From: Chitinophagales bacterium
Lineage (GTDB): Bacteria > Bacteroidota > Bacteroidia > Chitinophagales > Saprospiraceae
NCBI GenBank assembly: GCA_022360175.1
Contig: JAKSDI010000259.1
Location: forward strand, 1-49,649
Reading direction: 5' to 3'
DNA length: 49,649 bases
The first letter of the stretch is position 1; each line of letters begins with the position of its first letter. The position numbers and the translations under genes are program-made. Positions 33,871 to 41,584 of the stretch are shown in pieces. A model generated the notes under the pieces. It saw only the letters and a list, made by a program, of their open reading frames with translations. It was not told where the DNA came from and made no database searches.

Positions 33871-35211
33871 ATGAGTAGAAATATATGGACATTATTTGTT
33901 GCTAGTTTACTGAGCATTTTATTAGCCAATGCATGTATCGTGGTAAATGAACCTTTTGAAGGATTACCACCAGGATCATGGCGAGGTATTTTAAAATTGG
34001 AGTATAAACCAATTAGTCCTAATCCAAAAGCAGAACCATTACCTGAAAAAGTGAATATTGAGTTTGAAGAGGTAAGCCAGGGAGAATTACCGTTTAATTT
34101 TGAAGTGATCTATGATAGCCAGGAAGATTTTCATATTGAAATCATCAATGGTGAAGAACGCATTCGGGTAGATGATATTACTATAGGCATTGACCGATCT
34201 ACGGCAAAGGATACGGTTATTATCAACTTCCCTGTGTATGATTCATACATCCGTGCGATTTACGAAGAAAATATTTTAGAAGGTGACTGGATTGTCAATA
34301 ATAGAGGAACAGAATATCGTATTCCTTTTGTAGCAAGACATGGACAGGGGCATCGTTTTACCACGCTCAAGAAAACGCCTGTTATGGATGTAAGTGGCCG
34401 TTGGGAAACTACTTTTGGAATTGAAGAAGGTAAAGAACCCTATAAAGCAATTGGTGAATTTGAACAAAATGGCAATCACCTTACTGGTACTTTCATGACA
34501 GAAACAGGTGACTATCGCTTTTTGGAAGGAAGTGTACAGGACAACAAGCTATACATGAGTTGTTTTGATGGTTCTCACGCATTTTTATTTGAAGCAAAAA
34601 TACAAGCAGATAGCTCGCTCATAGGTTCTTTCCGGTCAGGAAAACACTATCGTACACTCTGGAGTGCAATTCCTAATAAATCATTTGAATTGGCTTCACC
34701 TGATACCCTTACTTATCTAAAAGAAGGGTATGAAAATTTTGATTTCTCCTTCCCTACTCCCGATGGAGGGCAAATTTCATTGAATGATCCTGAATATCAG
34801 GGCAAAGTACGCCTCATTCAAATTATGGGGACATGGTGCCCCAACTGTATGGATGAAACTCTTTTTCTGAAGGAATACTTCAAAGATCATCCAGATATGG
34901 AGGTTGAGGTAATAGGTTTGGCATTTGAGCGTTATAGGGAGGAAGAAAAAGCTATGGCAGCCATCCAAAGATTCCGTGAAAAACTGGATCTGGACTATAA
35001 AATAGCACATGCAGGGTATTACAGCAAAAAAGAAGCGGCAAATGCTTTACCAATGCTCAATCAAATTGTATCTTACCCGACCATGATTTTTGTTGATAAA
35101 AAAGGAAATGTACGACGTATACATACTGGTTTTTCCGGACCTGCGACCAGTACTTACGAAGCATTTAAAACCGACTTTGAAAATTTCATTAACCAACTAG
35201 TCAAAGAATAG
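33871..35211 (+). CDS. TlpA-like thioredoxin lipoprotein
   Basis: A 446-residue protein; signal MSRNIWTLFVASLLSILLANAC gives a lipid-anchored Cys. Residues about 25-280 are beta-rich (SGRWETTFGIEEGKEPYKAIG, GSFRSGKHYRTLW), like the N-terminal domains of Bacteroidota TlpA proteins. Residues about 290-446 form the thioredoxin domain with MGTWCPNCMDE (Cys323 and Cys326) and VSYPTMIFVDKKG. It probably reduces periplasmic disulfides. The next gene starts 11 bases after its stop, so it is co-transcribed with the TIR/TPR/SDR fusion, an unexpected partner. Confidence 0.85.
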   Translation: MSRNIWTLFVASLLSILLANACIVVNEPFEGLPPGSWRGILKLEYKPISPNPKAEPLPEKVNIEFEEVSQGELPFNFEVIYDSQEDFHIEIINGEERIRVDDITIGIDRSTAKDTVIINFPVYDSYIRAIYEENILEGDWIVNNRGTEYRIPFVARHGQGHRFTTLKKTPVMDVSGRWETTFGIEEGKEPYKAIGEFEQNGNHLTGTFMTETGDYRFLEGSVQDNKLYMSCFDGSHAFLFEAKIQADSSLIGSFRSGKHYRTLWSAIPNKSFELASPDTLTYLKEGYENFDFSFPTPDGGQISLNDPEYQGKVRLIQIMGTWCPNCMDETLFLKEYFKDHPDMEVEVIGLAFERYREEEKAMAAIQRFREKLDLDYKIAHAGYYSKKEAANALPMLNQIVSYPTMIFVDKKGNVRRIHTGFSGPATSTYEAFKTDFENFINQLVKE

Positions 35212-35222
35212 CGAAATCAATT

Positions 35223-37982
35223 ATGAGCAATCAAAACATCGCTGTGGCCTATTGTGCAGACAATGAGGCTGTTGTTGAATCCCTAATCAAACCGTTGAAA
35301 ACTTCCAACTTCACATTTACTTTATATCCTTGTACACGTACAACTAGTGAAGCATCATTGACTGAGCAACTACTCGGCCAGTCCTCTCCTATTTTACTAT
35401 TTATAAGTGATAATTTTTTGAAATCTGCTCAATGTATGAGCAGGGCATTAAAGCTCCTGAATGAAAAAAGACAGGTGATACAGCCTATTGTTATCAATGG
35501 TGCCACTAAAGATGAAGCAACGGGAGAAATGCTCACTGTCCAAACCGATTTTGACCGGGTTAGTGATATTATTCAGTACATTAATTATTGGCAAGATCAG
35601 TACCTGGACCTCCGCCGCCAAAAACGCCATGTAGAAGATACAGATGAAGAAAAATTCAATGCTCATCTCAAAGTAATGCGTGAAATATCCAGCGAAGCAG
35701 GGGAGTTTTTGCGTTTGCTTCGCAGCATGATTTACCTCAATAAATATGAGTTTCAGGCGAATCACTACGAGCAATTTTTTCTTTTTAACGATGCGGAGCC
35801 TCAATGGAAACAATTCATTTCTCAAAACCCGGGCTTGAAGCCAATTGTTGAGGAAGAGCAAGCGCCACCAGTTGATATTGCCGATATCCCTGGTGCTGAT
35901 ATGCTTGGATTGGGGGAAGAAGCGCCACAAGAAGAACCTACTCCAACTGAAGAGCCTACTACTGCTGAAATGCCAGCTGAAGATGGCGCAGATTTAAATA
36001 TAGTAAGCGAACCATCTCCTCTGGTAGAAGTTGAAATTCCCGTTGAGGAAGAGATGAACGTATTAAGTGATAATGACCTGAAAGAGGATGCATCAGTGGA
36101 TTATCCTATAGAGGAAGTTGTAGAAGAAGAAGGTGAGCCAGAAACCGAAGAAGAAATAATCACTGACTTTGCTAATATTGCTGAAGATGCACCAGAAGAA
36201 ATACTCGAACTAGAAATCAATACAGATAGCGAAGAGCAAGCAGATGAAAGCACCGAGGAAGAAAATGAAACACCTGTAGCAGAAGAAATCGAAGAGGAGG
36301 ATGAGGGCGAATATGAGGAAGAGGAGCCGCAAGCAGAGGATCCAGTCAAACTTATTGAAGAAGCGATAGAATACTTCAATACCGGACAAGTACAGGAAGG
36401 GCTGGCTTTTATGGCTCATGCTGTAGAGCAAAACCCTGATGATGCCTATTTACGATATCACCTTGCTCTCTTCATGGCTCAAAAAACCGAAAACTATGGC
36501 CAGGCAATAGAAGCTTTGGAGCCTGTTTTAGAAATGGAGCCTGACAATGAGGATGCCTTATTCCTTATTGGTGAGTTGAAGGAGCTGGAGGGTGATTTTA
36601 AAGGAGCTCGACGTCATTATGAAAGCTTGTTACGACTAAATGAAACCTACCCTAATGCGTATTATCGCCTGGGGATGATCATTGCTTCTCATTATGAAAA
36701 TGAAGCTAGCCTGGCAGCCGATTGCTTTAAGGAAGCAGCCGAGATAGATGCAGATAATATTGATGCCCTTTATCAGTATGCAATATTGATGAATGATCCG
36801 CTCAATATGCCAAAGAAGGCAGCAAAATATCTAAAGAAAATAATCAAGAGTAATCCTGATCATCCTTTTGCCAATTATGACTTGGCCCTGATTTACTATC
36901 AATTGGGCAAGTATCAAAAAGCTCAACAAGCTTACGCACAAGCAATTGCTATTAATCCAGAATTGCAGACGCCGGAAAATGATGAAGCATTTAGCAAAAT
37001 TCCGGAAATAAAGAAAGGTAAAACAAAGGAAGCTCACTATGATAGTAGTTTCACGCATGATGCCTTAGATGCGATGAAAGATAACATTCGCCAGCTGGAG
37101 GAATTGCTGAAGCATAGTGAAGAGGAAGCTTATCGCTTGCAGGCAGCCCTTGAGAAAGAAGCGGAAGAATTATCAAAACAGCCCGATCGTCCTCAGGTAG
37201 ATAAAACGGTCTTGATTACTGGTGCTACTTCAGGAATAGGCAGAGCTACAGCTCAACGTTTTGCGTCAGAAGGTTATCGTGTGATTATAACAGGCCGTCG
37301 CGCAGAAAGGTTAAAAGAATTTGAAAATGAGCTTACAGAAGAATATGGAGCAGAAATCCTCCCATTAGCATTTGATGTTCGTGATCTAAACGCGGTAAAA
37401 GATGTTGTCAACTACCTCGAAGGAAAATGGGCGCAGATAGATATTCTTGTCAATAATGCTGGAAAAGCAAAAGGACTGGCTCCAATTCACGAAGGTAACA
37501 TCGATCACTGGGAAGAAATGATCGATACCAACCTAAAAGGCTTGTTATACCTTACTCGTGCTATTTCTCCTAATATGGTCAATAGAGGACAAGGACACAT
37601 CATTAATGTATGTTCTACAGCTGGCAAAGAGGTTTATCCTAATGGCAATGTGTACTGTGCTACCAAATTTGCTGTAGATGCGCTTACAAAAGCTATGCGT
37701 ATGGATTTGCATAAGCATAATGTTCGTGTGAGCATGGTAAGCCCTGCACATGTAGACGAAACAGAGTTTGCAATGGTACGCTTTGATGGTGATTCCAGTA
37801 AAGCGAGCATATACAATGACTTTAAGCCACTCAGTTCCAATGATGTAGCTGATACTATCTTCTTCATGGCTTCTCAGCCTAAGCATGTCAATATTCTGGA
37901 TGTAGTGATGCAGGGCACGCAGCAGGCGCACAGCATGATCATTGATCGTTCTGGAAGGGAGCGTTTTGAAGAGGAAGAATAG
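35223..37982 (+). CDS. TIR-like / acidic linker / TPR / short-chain dehydrogenase fusion
   Basis: A 919-residue cytoplasmic protein with four parts. (1) Residues 1-155 follow the TIR plan: IAVAYCADNEAVVESLIKPL, SSPILLFISDNFLKSAQCM, VIQPIVI, IQYINYWQDQYL. The WCxxE catalytic Glu of TIR NADases is not kept (QCMSRA). (2) Residues about 195-370 are very Glu-rich. (3) Residues about 375-620 are TPR repeats (YRLGMIIASHYENEAS, ANYDLALIYYQLGKYQKA), followed by a short coiled coil. (4) Residues about 660-919 form an intact SDR with ITGATSGIG, NNAG, Ser798, Tyr811 and Lys815. The SDR half alone resembles ordinary YdfG-type reductases. Role unknown: a scaffolded NADP-dependent reductase or a signalling protein. 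Eleven bases follow the TlpA-like gene. Confidence 0.82.
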   Translation: MSNQNIAVAYCADNEAVVESLIKPLKTSNFTFTLYPCTRTTSEASLTEQLLGQSSPILLFISDNFLKSAQCMSRALKLLNEKRQVIQPIVINGATKDEATGEMLTVQTDFDRVSDIIQYINYWQDQYLDLRRQKRHVEDTDEEKFNAHLKVMREISSEAGEFLRLLRSMIYLNKYEFQANHYEQFFLFNDAEPQWKQFISQNPGLKPIVEEEQAPPVDIADIPGADMLGLGEEAPQEEPTPTEEPTTAEMPAEDGADLNIVSEPSPLVEVEIPVEEEMNVLSDNDLKEDASVDYPIEEVVEEEGEPETEEEIITDFANIAEDAPEEILELEINTDSEEQADESTEEENETPVAEEIEEEDEGEYEEEEPQAEDPVKLIEEAIEYFNTGQVQEGLAFMAHAVEQNPDDAYLRYHLALFMAQKTENYGQAIEALEPVLEMEPDNEDALFLIGELKELEGDFKGARRHYESLLRLNETYPNAYYRLGMIIASHYENEASLAADCFKEAAEIDADNIDALYQYAILMNDPLNMPKKAAKYLKKIIKSNPDHPFANYDLALIYYQLGKYQKAQQAYAQAIAINPELQTPENDEAFSKIPEIKKGKTKEAHYDSSFTHDALDAMKDNIRQLEELLKHSEEEAYRLQAALEKEAEELSKQPDRPQVDKTVLITGATSGIGRATAQRFASEGYRVIITGRRAERLKEFENELTEEYGAEILPLAFDVRDLNAVKDVVNYLEGKWAQIDILVNNAGKAKGLAPIHEGNIDHWEEMIDTNLKGLLYLTRAISPNMVNRGQGHIINVCSTAGKEVYPNGNVYCATKFAVDALTKAMRMDLHKHNVRVSMVSPAHVDETEFAMVRFDGDSSKASIYNDFKPLSSNDVADTIFFMASQPKHVNILDVVMQGTQQAHSMIIDRSGRERFEEEE

Positions 37983-38000
37983 AATGATTAAATAAGAAGT

Positions 38001-38203
38001 CCCGCAGATTTATTGTAACCCGTGCCTCAGCTTCAAGCTGGCGCACGGGTTTATCATTGTACCGGCGCACTTCAGTTGCCATCGCGGAGAATAATTTCAA
38101 AATTGGAATAATTCCCCCTCCTTTATCCTCCCCCTGGGGAGGACAGCACCATGGGAGATAATTATTTCTTTAATTTAATCGATAAATAATCATGTCGAAT
38201 CAT
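38001..38203. repeat. Multi-hairpin interspersed repeat, copy 1 (segments A-C)
   Basis: Segment A is the hairpin CCCGTGC...GCACGGG with inner AGCTTCAAGCT (38019-38049), placed like a terminator after the TIR/SDR gene. Segment B is TTTATCATTGTACCGGCGCAC. Segment C is ATTGGAATAATTCCCCCTCC plus a CCTCCCC/GGGGAGG hairpin and an AATAATTATT-type AT stretch. Segment D is absent. Confidence 0.85.
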
Positions 38204-38213
38204 GGAGAAGTAC

Positions 38214-38470
38214 CCCGCAGATATCCCGTGTCTCAGCTTCAAGCTAGCGCACGGGTTTATCATTGTACCGGCGCACTTTAGTCGCCGTCGTAGAGAATAA
38301 TTTTAAAATTGGAATAATCCCCCCTCCTTTGTCCTCCCCCTAGGGAGGATATTACTATTAGGTAATAATTATTCTTTTGATTTAATTTATGGGTAAGCAT
38401 ACTGCATCGCGGAAACATTCCGCGACGAGCGAACCTTATAATTCGCAGAATTAGTGAAATTCGTGGACTC
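38214..38470. repeat. Multi-hairpin interspersed repeat, copy 2 (segments A-D)
   Basis: A full-length copy in the same order as copy 1, with segment D at 38396-38470: ACTGCATCGCGGAAACATTCC forms a TCGCGGA/TCCGCGA hairpin and is followed by TTCGCAGAATTAGTGAAATT and CGTGGAC. Confidence 0.88.
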
Positions 38471-38552
38471 AAAACTTTGGCGAAAGCCAATAGCATATTC
38501 TACCTATTTTGGCGTAAGTTTATCTTCTCATATTAGTCTCTCTCCTTCGATA

Positions 38553-38627
38553 AGTACACAGTATCACAGAAATATTCTGCGACGAACGAGCTTTATCATT
38601 TGTGGAATTAGTAGAATTCATGGACAC
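38553..38627. repeat. Diverged solitary segment D of the repeat
   Basis: A weaker copy of segment D alone (CACAGAAATATTCTGCGACGA, then GGAATTAGTAGAATTCATGG), ending just before the yggS stop at 38645. Confidence 0.65.
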
Positions 38628-38644
38628 AAAAACAAGCAGTAACC

Positions 38645-39385
38645 TTATTCATCTATCGTTTTGCGCTCATTCCAATAATAAGTATCTGGGTAAATACGCT
38701 CTCCGAAAATAGCGGTACCAACTCTAATGATTGTTGCTCCCTCTTCAATAGCGATTTCTAAATCACCACTCATTCCCATAGAAAGCTCTTTCATCTCCAC
38801 ATTTGGCAATTGTAGAGCAATCGCTTCCTGTTGAATTTTTTTCAATAATTGAAAACACTTCCGTACTTTCTCATGAGATGCACTGAACAGACCAATAGTC
38901 ATTAAGCCTTTGATTCTTAAACTATCTAAAGCAGCTACTTGCTGGATCAACGCTAAGGCTTCTTCTGGAGCAACACCAAATTTACTTTCCTCATAAGAAG
39001 TATTAACCTGAATGAAGACCTCCATTGTTTTTTCTTCAAATAGCAAACGTTTGTGCAATTTTTCAGCTAATGTCAAGCGGTCAATGGATTGAACACAAGT
39101 AGCCCATTTGATCACTTCTTTGATCTTATTGGACTGTAGATGCCCTATAAAATGTACTTCAGGATTTAGGACTTTAATAGCATTGCATTTCTCTTTAAGT
39201 TCCTGCACTTTATTCTCACCAACAAGATTTTCGCCCTGTTCCAAAGCCATTTTTATACGCTCACTATCTACCGTTTTAGTTGCTAAAAGCAATCGAACTT
39301 CACCTGGATTTCTATTCGCTTTTTCGCATGCCAAATTTATCCGGCGGTGGATAGTCTGGAGATTGGTAGCAATCGTTGCTGGCAT
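38645..39385 (-). CDS. yggS: YggS-family PLP homeostasis protein
   Basis: A 246-residue protein from the ATG at 39385 (MPATIATNLQTIHRRI), four bases beyond the stop of the AAA+/GGCT gene; upstream starts overlap that gene. Alanine-racemase-like fold with the PLP-lysine segment RLLLATKTVDSERIKMA, then GENKVQELKEK, HFIGHLQSNKIK, the QVNTSYEESKFGV loop, LSMGMSGDLEIAIEEGATIIRVGTAIFG. Members bind PLP without catalysing a known reaction and affect vitamin B6 and amino-acid balance. Here it is the second gene of a two-gene operon with an AAA+/GGCT fusion, not the usual cell-division or proC neighbourhood. Confidence 0.92.
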   Translation of the reverse strand: MPATIATNLQTIHRRINLACEKANRNPGEVRLLLATKTVDSERIKMALEQGENLVGENKVQELKEKCNAIKVLNPEVHFIGHLQSNKIKEVIKWATCVQSIDRLTLAEKLHKRLLFEEKTMEVFIQVNTSYEESKFGVAPEEALALIQQVAALDSLRIKGLMTIGLFSASHEKVRKCFQLLKKIQQEAIALQLPNVEMKELSMGMSGDLEIAIEEGATIIRVGTAIFGERIYPDTYYWNERKTIDE

Positions 39386-39389
39386 TGAT

Positions 39390-40451
39390 TTATTGGTTTT
39401 TGGAAACATAGACCCAAGCCTCTTTTCCTGATGCAGAAACACCCAAAACTCTCTTATAATCTACCACTTCATATTTGTCGGTTTCTAACAATTCCTGTTG
39501 GGTGATTTCAAAAATGGTCCCTTCGATTTGATCTTCTGGGTTTTCTGTTTTGATAGCAATGGGGTGCATCTTTTTACCACTTGTTGCTAAGACGGTTTTA
39601 TCGGTGATTTCCAATTCTTCTAATTTATAGCCTTGCAGGAAATCCTTTTTGCCTTTTAATCTTCGTCCATAGGTTGCAGCCTGAACTTGCTCCGATTGAA
39701 GGGTGCCATAGGAGAAAAGGAGATGCTTTTGCTCTAATTCTCTTTGTTTTTCGGCTTTGATTATTTGGCTTTTGATCGCTCTTAATGTCAAATCTTTTGC
39801 TTCTGCATAAGAAATATCATACTGTCTTTCCACATTTCGAAACTGCTTTGGATATTGATCTAAAAGTTCTTCATAATATTCATCCAGAGCTGCTTTAGTA
39901 GGTAGTTCAAATTTTAGTTTCAGCTGAAAACGCCTTAATAAAGCAGTATCAATACTGTCTATAAAATTGGTCGCCCCAATGAGTAATGTTTCGTTGGGCA
40001 AACCATCAATTAATTGAATGATGGTGTTTACCAATCGCCTCATTTCACCAGAGCTACTGCTTAATTCCTGATAATTTCTTGCTTTGCCAACCAGGTCAAA
40101 TTCATCCAAAAACAAGACTGCCTTGCCATAAGTAGCCTGGCTAAAAACATTGGCAACATTCTTGGCTGTTTCTCCCAATCGGGCAGACACAAAGCCACTC
40201 AAATTTAGAATGATAATGTTTTTATTGAGTGCTTTTGCAATTGCTCGTGCAGTTGCAGTTTTGCCACAACCGGTATGCCCATGTAATAATATTTTATTAT
40301 CAATCGGTAGATTAAATTCTTTCAGGGCATTGTAATAGGTAAATTCTTCCAATAACTGAGTTAGAACCATTCTGTTTTCCTTGCTAAGGTGGATTTTTTC
40401 TATCGGAAGCACTTCTCCCTGAGGGGGGATGGTTAGATTATAGGATGGCAT
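39390..40451 (-). CDS. AAA+ ATPase fused to a gamma-glutamylcyclotransferase (AIG2)-like domain
   Basis: A 353-residue protein with two parts. Residues about 20-235 are an AAA+ module: Walker A GHTGCGKT at 58-65, Walker B AVLFLDEFDL, sensor 1 LLIGATN and the arginine-finger region DTALLRRF. Residues about 243-353 are a GGCT/AIG2-like domain: LFSYGTLQSEQVQAATYGR, EGTIFEITQQEL, DKYEVVDYKRVLG, AWVYVSKNQ, with the acidic residue of the family kept in TDKYE. The second domain is usually a separate small protein. The joint (AEKQRELEQK) shows no frameshift sign. First gene of an operon with yggS behind a clear promoter. Because a bacillithiol system is indicated, glutathione is an unlikely substrate. 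Function unknown. Confidence 0.83.
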   Translation of the reverse strand: MPSYNLTIPPQGEVLPIEKIHLSKENRMVLTQLLEEFTYYNALKEFNLPIDNKILLHGHTGCGKTATARAIAKALNKNIIILNLSGFVSARLGETAKNVANVFSQATYGKAVLFLDEFDLVGKARNYQELSSSSGEMRRLVNTIIQLIDGLPNETLLIGATNFIDSIDTALLRRFQLKLKFELPTKAALDEYYEELLDQYPKQFRNVERQYDISYAEAKDLTLRAIKSQIIKAEKQRELEQKHLLFSYGTLQSEQVQAATYGRRLKGKKDFLQGYKLEELEITDKTVLATSGKKMHPIAIKTENPEDQIEGTIFEITQQELLETDKYEVVDYKRVLGVSASGKEAWVYVSKNQ

Positions 40452-40505
40452 ATCTTTTCGTATTTCTTAAGCTGATTTAACAGGTTCTAATTTCGTTTTA
40501 CGCCG

Positions 40506-40536
40506 CAAATATAATTAGGAATCCTAATAAAAACAA
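40506..40536 (-). promoter_or_regulatory. Promoter of the AAA+/GGCT-yggS operon with spacer palindrome
   Basis: On the minus strand TTG (40534-40536), a 20-base spacer and TATATTTG (40506-40513) match the Bacteroidota promoter closely. The spacer contains the 15-base palindrome ATTAGGATTCCTAAT (40514-40528), placed where a bound repressor would block RNA polymerase. Confidence 0.65.
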
Positions 40537-40584
40537 TTAAATAATTGTCTCTCGCGAAACTTGCAAATATCCACTGATTTGTTC

Positions 40585-40830
40585 ATATCCCATGCCTCGG
40601 CTTCCAGCCGGCGCACGGGTTTATCATTGTACCAGCGCACTTCAGTCGCCGTCGCAGAATAATTATAAAATTGGAATAACTCCCCCTCCTTTATCCTCCC
40701 CCTGGGGAGGAGATTACTATGGATAATAATTATTCTTCTAATTGTATTTGTAAGTAAGCACACTGCATCGCGGAAACATTCCGCGACGAACAAACCTTAT
40801 TCGCGGAATTGGTGAAATCCGTGGACACTT
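40585..40830. repeat. Multi-hairpin interspersed repeat, copy 3 (segments A-D)
   Basis: Same order as copy 2: CATGCCTCGGCTTCCAGCCG with GCGCACGGG, TTTATCATTGTACC, TTGGAATAACTCCCCCTCC, the CCTCCCC/GGGGAGG hairpin, TCGCGGAAACATTCCGCGA, then TTCGCGGAATTGGTGAAATC. It lies directly upstream of the AAA+/GGCT promoter. Confidence 0.88.
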
Positions 40831-40910
40831 AAATAAAACAGCTCTTCTATTCTAAATTGTGTATAAACAAATAGCATTGGGCTCCCACAGATTTCGCAGG
40901 CACTCGCTGA

Positions 40911-41139
40911 TTTTTTGTATCCCGTGCCTCGGCTTCCAGCCAGCGCACGGGTTTATTGTTGTACCGGCGCACTTTAGTCGCCATCAGAGAATAATTTTAA
41001 AATTGGATTAAGTTATTCCCCCTCCTTTATCCTCTCCCTTGGAAGGACAGTGCAATTATTCTTTTGATTTAATTTGTGAGTAAGCATACTGCATCGCAGA
41101 AATATTCCGCGACGAGCGAACCTTATAATTCGCGGAATC
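40911..41139. repeat. Multi-hairpin interspersed repeat, copy 4 (segments A-D)
   Basis: Segments A to D in order, with a shortened C segment (TCTCCCTTGGAAGGA). It ends in AATTCGCGGAATC, where it joins directly to the partial copy at 41140. Confidence 0.85.
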
Positions 41140-41320
41140 AAGAATAATTTTAAAGTTGGATTCGAGTTACTCCCCCTCCTTTATCCTCCCCTCGGGGAGG
41201 AGATTACTATGGACAATAATTATTCTTCTAATGTAATGCATTTGCTACCTATGCCTCCGCTAATGCACGGGCTCATCGTATCAAATTTTCATTCGCGGAA
41301 TCAGTGAAATTCGTGGACAG
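41140..41320. repeat. Multi-hairpin interspersed repeat, partial copy 5
   Basis: Starts within the join of segments B and C (AGAATAATTTTAAAGTTGGA), has the CCTCCCC/GGGGAGG hairpin and the end of segment D (TTCGCGGAATCAGTGAAATT). A tail AAACCAATAGCATATTCCAC is shared with the end of copy 2 at about 38487. Confidence 0.75.
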
Positions 41321-41370
41321 CTAAACATTGGTAAAACCAATAGCATATTCCACATATTTTAATTATCTTG

Positions 41371-41557
41371 GAGTATGTTTAAAATTCCATTAATTGGCTA
41401 CGAGTAGCAAATTCTATCCTGCACTTCGTTAAAAAGCCTCACCGTACCTTCCAGGTATGCTTATGTTTTTTACTCGGTCAAGCCTCGTGAGAGGAGTTGC
41501 CTCGTTCAGAACAAAATTTGCTCACTCTCCCTCAATCATGAAAATTTAAGCATACTC
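41371..41557. repeat. 187-bp long imperfect palindrome (MITE-like or structured leader)
   Basis: Outer arms GAGTATGTTTAAAATT (41371-41386) and AATTTAAGCATACTC (41543-41557) are inverted repeats. Inside them GAGTAGCAAATTCTATCCTG and CAGAACAAAATTTGCTCACTC pair as well, so the similarity runs for about 55 bases per arm. The centre holds smaller hairpins TACC/GGTA and CCTC/GAGG (41483-41494). It contains no open frame and ends 27 bases before the glycosidase ATG at 41585. Confidence 0.65.
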
Positions 41558-41584
41558 TTATGACTAACAAACACCAAACCCATT

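Noticed and set aside
38278-38642. Short open frames within the repeat region (also at 40524-40793)
   Set aside because: They fall inside the non-coding hairpin repeats, are not preserved between repeat copies and have no plausible protein features.
38001-41320. Possible CRISPR array
   Set aside because: The repeated units are 200-260 bp with internal hairpins and no short regular repeat-spacer pattern, and no cas genes are present.
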